Assembly (NCBI GenBank): GCA_046269235.1
Contig: JBJZOS010000007.1
Coordinates: 1 to 64,000, forward strand
DNA: 64,000 nt
DNA from: Soonwooa sp032078105
GTDB taxonomy: Bacteria > Bacteroidota > Bacteroidia > Flavobacteriales > Weeksellaceae
Direction of reading: 5' to 3'
Positions 61,085 through 64,000 of this stretch are shown one piece after another. The translations under genes were made by a program, and so were the position numbers. The notes beneath the pieces are model-generated. The model saw nothing but the letters and a program-made list of their open reading frames with translations. It had not been told where the DNA came from and did no database searches. Every line of letters begins with the position of its first letter. Position 1 is the stretch's first letter.

Positions 61085-61981
61085 ATGTTGAAAAAGATTT
61101 ACTTACTTGCAAGCTTTCTTATGACAGCTTTTGGTTTTGCTCAAATAAACAAAGACATCAAAACAGGCGTTATAACCACTGTAACTAATGAAAAAATAGC
61201 TGCAATAGATATCAAATGGGATAAAAACGGAAAAGCAAGCTTCCTAAATGCTAGCAATAAGCAAATGGAAGATCTTTATGAAAACTCCATAAAATCTTTA
61301 GAACCAATTGAAGAAAACGCAGAAAATCTCTCTAACATCACCAACCAGAAAGCATTAGACCCTTCTGTTAAAAAACTTATAGATGATGGATTATATCGTC
61401 CAATGTTGCCAGAAGGTATCTATGTCACCAAACAAGAATTTATTGACAAAGTGCCATCACAAAAGAAACAATTGTCAAAACGTGGACTTTATGGCTTTGA
61501 AAAACCAGTGTTAGAAGACGCAGATCAAATTTGTTTTTTCTTTGATGAAAAAGAATCAAAACTGAAAAACGTTTTTGCGGTTGTACAAAATGGTATTCTT
61601 TATTTTAATGTTAAAGCTATCCTTGACTTTAAAAACCGAAACAAAAATGACAGAGCACAAGACAGCGACAATCCTAACTCATTTGCGCGTGCCACAATAG
61701 GCGGTAACAATTATTACTACGCCGAAATTAATGTGGGAAATGTTTGGGCAAAAGGTCTTGCTATGGGCACTGGTGGCACCGGAGGATATGCAATGATGCA
61801 ATCCCAAAATTCTTACAAAGGCATCGTTTGGGATTCAGCGAATCAAGAATTCAACATTTTTAAAAATTGTAAAGATTACAATGATTTCATCAAAGATAAG
61901 TCGCCACAAGATGTGCAAGAGTGCACGACAAACCAACCGGACAACTTCCGAGTTAGAAAGGCTATTGAAAAGATTAAGTAA
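61085..61981 (+). CDS. Secreted hypothetical protein
   Basis: 298 residues, signal peptide MLKKIYLLASFLMTAFGFAQ. The mature part includes KLIDDGLYRPMLPEGIYVTK, a glycine-rich block (GLAMGTGGTGGYAMMQSQNS) and a C-terminal pair of cysteines (KNCKDYNDFIKDKSPQDVQE, then C). Not recognised. It stands alone between its own promoter and terminator. Confidence 0.65.
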   Translation: MLKKIYLLASFLMTAFGFAQINKDIKTGVITTVTNEKIAAIDIKWDKNGKASFLNASNKQMEDLYENSIKSLEPIEENAENLSNITNQKALDPSVKKLIDDGLYRPMLPEGIYVTKQEFIDKVPSQKKQLSKRGLYGFEKPVLEDADQICFFFDEKESKLKNVFAVVQNGILYFNVKAILDFKNRNKNDRAQDSDNPNSFARATIGGNNYYYAEINVGNVWAKGLAMGTGGTGGYAMMQSQNSYKGIVWDSANQEFNIFKNCKDYNDFIKDKSPQDVQECTTNQPDNFRVRKAIEKIK

Positions 61982-61986
61982 AAAAA

Positions 61987-62024
61987 AGAAAAACGGATGA
62001 ATTATTGCTCATCCGTTTTTTGCG
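61987..62024. terminator. Terminator between convergent genes
   Basis: Stem AAAAACGGATGA (about 61989-62000) with TCATCCGTTTTT (62009-62020), followed by Ts; the membrane-protein stop lies within its loop region. Confidence 0.85.
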
Positions 62025-63405
62025 GTTTTTTATTTTGGTTCAATTTTATTTGTGATGTGTAAAGAACCTTTGATTTGTCAGTAACAGTGTCATGCATTAA
62101 CCACTTTTTTTTAGGATCCAACGTGCCGGCAATTTGTCTCTTTATATCACCATTTTGGTTGTTAGAATGCTTATAGTGAAAGGCTTTATTTATGAAAAGA
62201 AAACGATAGGTCGTTAAGGTTGTTTCTTCTTCTATATCATCATAAATAAATCTTTTGCTAGAAAATTTTGACATTTGTTGTTCGACCTGTTTTCTGTTAT
62301 AAAAATAGTATTCAGGACTTTTCAAAGTATAAAGCAGAAAAAATATTAAAAATAAAACTGAAACCCTAAGCAGCTTTTTATCAGAAGATTCATTTTTAAA
62401 ATAGATAATTAAAAACGAAAAGAAAAGACATACATTAGCAGCAGCCATCATTCTTGTATTCATCTCTTCAATTTGCTGAGTCCATCCACTTAATAATAAG
62501 GATATCGCATACACACCACTTATGATCCACAATAAAATATAAAAGTTGTGATCACTTCTCGATCGCGATTTTTTAAAAATTAAAATAAAATATCTAAGTA
62601 TAAAAATATCGACAATCGCAACTACAATCTGAAAACCGATACTCACAACACTGCTTGACGCTGGTTTTACTCCAAAAAATGGATTGGCAGCATTAATAAC
62701 TCCAAGGATATTTCTTAGCAAACTAACTCCCGTCATAGGATATGGCGCACCACGGAGGTCTTCTCCAGTATAGCTTTTGTAATTGTAATAGTTATAGCCT
62801 AAATAACTTGCAATCCCTAATCCAGAAATAATAAGAAACAAAACAAAAGACCAAAACACTTCTCTATTATTAGATTTAATAAGCAAGTACATAGCGAATA
62901 CACCAATTGCCAGGTAAATATAAATCCCCGAATACCGCACTATAAACATCATTACCATAATAACAGATGCAATTATCACATCAGTTTTAGAATAGGTTTT
63001 GTCTATTAAAATCTTATGTAGAAAATAAATTAAAAAATACATAAGAAACAAAAACGGCGCTTCTGATAATGCAATAGAAAACACAAACAACATTGTTTTT
63101 CCCATAAACAACAAAACGGTCTCTCTAAAATAGAACTGCTTGAGGTATGAAAACAAAAAGACAATAATAAGCATCGTCACATTCAACATTTTATATGCCC
63201 AAAAGTAATCTCCAAAAAGCAGCTGAAAACCTCGAACCAAAATAGGATAACCTAAAGGAAATAAATCTGTTACAGGATTTGGAAGATCAGCTGCAATTTC
63301 AAAATAGGATAAACTATCTCGATACACGCCTCCTGCGGGCAGAAAAAAGCTAGTGAAAAAACTTACGAAAACAACGACAACAGCTAGTAAGATATATTTG
63401 TTCAT
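62002..63405 (-). CDS. Polytopic membrane protein, GT-C glycosyltransferase-like
   Basis: 467 residues, about ten or eleven predicted membrane helices. The first periplasmic loop has GGVYRDSLSYFEIAADLPNP and LFPLGYPILVRGFQLLFGDY, similar to the acidic loop of GT39/ArnT-type lipid-linked sugar transferases. A soluble C-terminal part of about 100 residues follows (SKRFIYDDIEEETTLTTYRF). Assignment to GT-C is by architecture and the short loop motif only; it could be another multi-pass protein. Monocistronic. Confidence 0.55.
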   Translation of the reverse strand: MNKYILLAVVVVFVSFFTSFFLPAGGVYRDSLSYFEIAADLPNPVTDLFPLGYPILVRGFQLLFGDYFWAYKMLNVTMLIIVFLFSYLKQFYFRETVLLFMGKTMLFVFSIALSEAPFLFLMYFLIYFLHKILIDKTYSKTDVIIASVIMVMMFIVRYSGIYIYLAIGVFAMYLLIKSNNREVFWSFVLFLIISGLGIASYLGYNYYNYKSYTGEDLRGAPYPMTGVSLLRNILGVINAANPFFGVKPASSSVVSIGFQIVVAIVDIFILRYFILIFKKSRSRSDHNFYILLWIISGVYAISLLLSGWTQQIEEMNTRMMAAANVCLFFSFLIIYFKNESSDKKLLRVSVLFLIFFLLYTLKSPEYYFYNRKQVEQQMSKFSSKRFIYDDIEEETTLTTYRFLFINKAFHYKHSNNQNGDIKRQIAGTLDPKKKWLMHDTVTDKSKVLYTSQIKLNQNKKPQKTDEQ

Positions 63406-63547
63406 TTACATTTTACTTAATGAAGTAGCAATATTAATAAAATTTTAAGAGATTAAAGACTTGGTTTTTATCGCTTATTCGACAATACAATCTCAAAAAC
63501 CGAAATTGTCAATCGAAAAAAATAAATCAACTAATACATTTTAAATA

Positions 63548-63555
63548 TATATTTG
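63548..63555 (+). promoter_or_regulatory. -7 box of the leucine-rich-repeat gene
   Basis: TATATTTG, 17 bases before the TTG start at 63573. No clear -33 TTG at the usual distance. Confidence 0.45.
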
Positions 63556-63572
63556 CAAAAAACATTTAACTT

Positions 63573-64000
63573 TTGAAAAAAACTCTACTCTTTGTACTGA
63601 TTTCCCATTTTATATGGGCACAATGGAGCATTTCTAACGCACAAAGAAATGCTTTGGTAAGTCTCTATGACAATACCAACGGACAACATTGGAATCGAAC
63701 TTGGGACTTATCAAAAGATCCCACAACATGGTTTGGTATTAGCATTAAAAATGGTGATGTTGTCCAGATTTCACTTAACAACAATGCTTTAAAAGGCGTT
63801 TTCCCAATCAACCTCGCTTTGTTTACAAAACTTCAAAAGTTAGACTTAGGGAATAATGAACTAAATGGTGAAGTTGCACCTAGCCTTTCTAGTCTAGCAT
63901 CGTTAACGGTTTTAGACATTTCTAACAACAGACTATCTGGCGATCCCTCTGCTAGAATATCAGGTTTGACCAATCTTGAAGATTTAAGTATTGGTGGTAA
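63573..64000 (+). CDS. Secreted leucine-rich-repeat protein (partial)
   Basis: Runs off the window edge; 142 codons seen. The frame starts at a TTG (LKKTLLFVLISHFIWAQ, a signal peptide) with no ATG before it. An N-terminal cap motif follows: RNALVSLYDNTNGQHWNRTW, then WFGISIKNGDVVQISL. Plant-type LRR units come next (LQKLDLGNNELNGEVAPSLS, then LTVLDISNNRLSGDPSARIS). Likely cell-surface or secreted by a type IX-like route, but no C-terminal sorting domain is visible in this window. Confidence 0.85.
   Translation, partial: MKKTLLFVLISHFIWAQWSISNAQRNALVSLYDNTNGQHWNRTWDLSKDPTTWFGISIKNGDVVQISLNNNALKGVFPINLALFTKLQKLDLGNNELNGEVAPSLSSLASLTVLDISNNRLSGDPSARISGLTNLEDLSIGG

Overview
The window is a stretch of an AT-rich chromosome from the Bacteroidota, most likely Flavobacteriia near Chryseobacterium/Weeksellaceae. 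The evidence is promoter-like -33 TTG / -7 TAnnTTTG boxes with few Shine-Dalgarno sequences, the families present (GLPGLI, DUF4403, U32, a class Id-like ribonucleotide reductase, zinc-free L36 and S14), and many small lipoproteins.

Layout. 1-11.5 kb is core chromosome: a TrmH-type methyltransferase, two heptad-repeat lipoproteins, folate/ferredoxin/U32 genes, an HtrA protease, a DUF72 protein, and nrdB-nrdA. At 11.9-12.3 kb lies ssrA (tmRNA). A 20.3-kb integrative mobilizable island (about 12.30-32.60 kb) sits in the 3' end of ssrA. It is bounded by a 21-bp perfect att repeat and by paired arm-type repeats, and it supplied a new terminator for ssrA. Its right part carries a tyrosine recombinase, a HTH/excisionase-like protein, a primase-helicase, a Toprim primase, a MobV-like relaxase, iteron-like repeats and an oriT-like repeat cluster. 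Its left part is one minus-strand defence operon.

That defence operon is the most interesting part. In transcription order it reads: half-HsdS, HsdM, CD-NTase, E2-like protein, metallophosphoesterase, winged-helix AbiEi-like regulator, AbiEii-like nucleotidyltransferase, full HsdS, AbiTii protein, HNH-SAVED effector (Cap5-like), HsdR, YgjP-type metallopeptidase. This looks like a type II-short CBASS whose synthase and effector lie at different points inside a type I restriction-modification operon, together with an AbiE-like pair and an AbiTii gene. A strong promoter with a perfect 16-bp palindrome over its -33 element drives the block. A second promoter/operator precedes the AbiE-like pair.

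32.6-34.7 kb holds a secreted protein and a DUF4403 protein. 34.8-48.6 kb is the long S10/spc/alpha ribosomal operon (rplC to rplQ, with secY, infA, rpmJ and rpoA), all on the minus strand. 48.7-57.5 kb is an accessory segment between rplC and rpsJ: a GLPGLI protein, a small secreted peptide behind a 6-bp tandem repeat, two secreted proteins, two decayed genes, and a frameshifted TonB-dependent siderophore receptor. 57.6-60.9 kb is the str operon (rpsL-rpsG-fusA-rpsJ). The window ends with a secreted protein, a polytopic GT-C-like membrane protein, and the start of a leucine-rich-repeat protein cut by the window edge.
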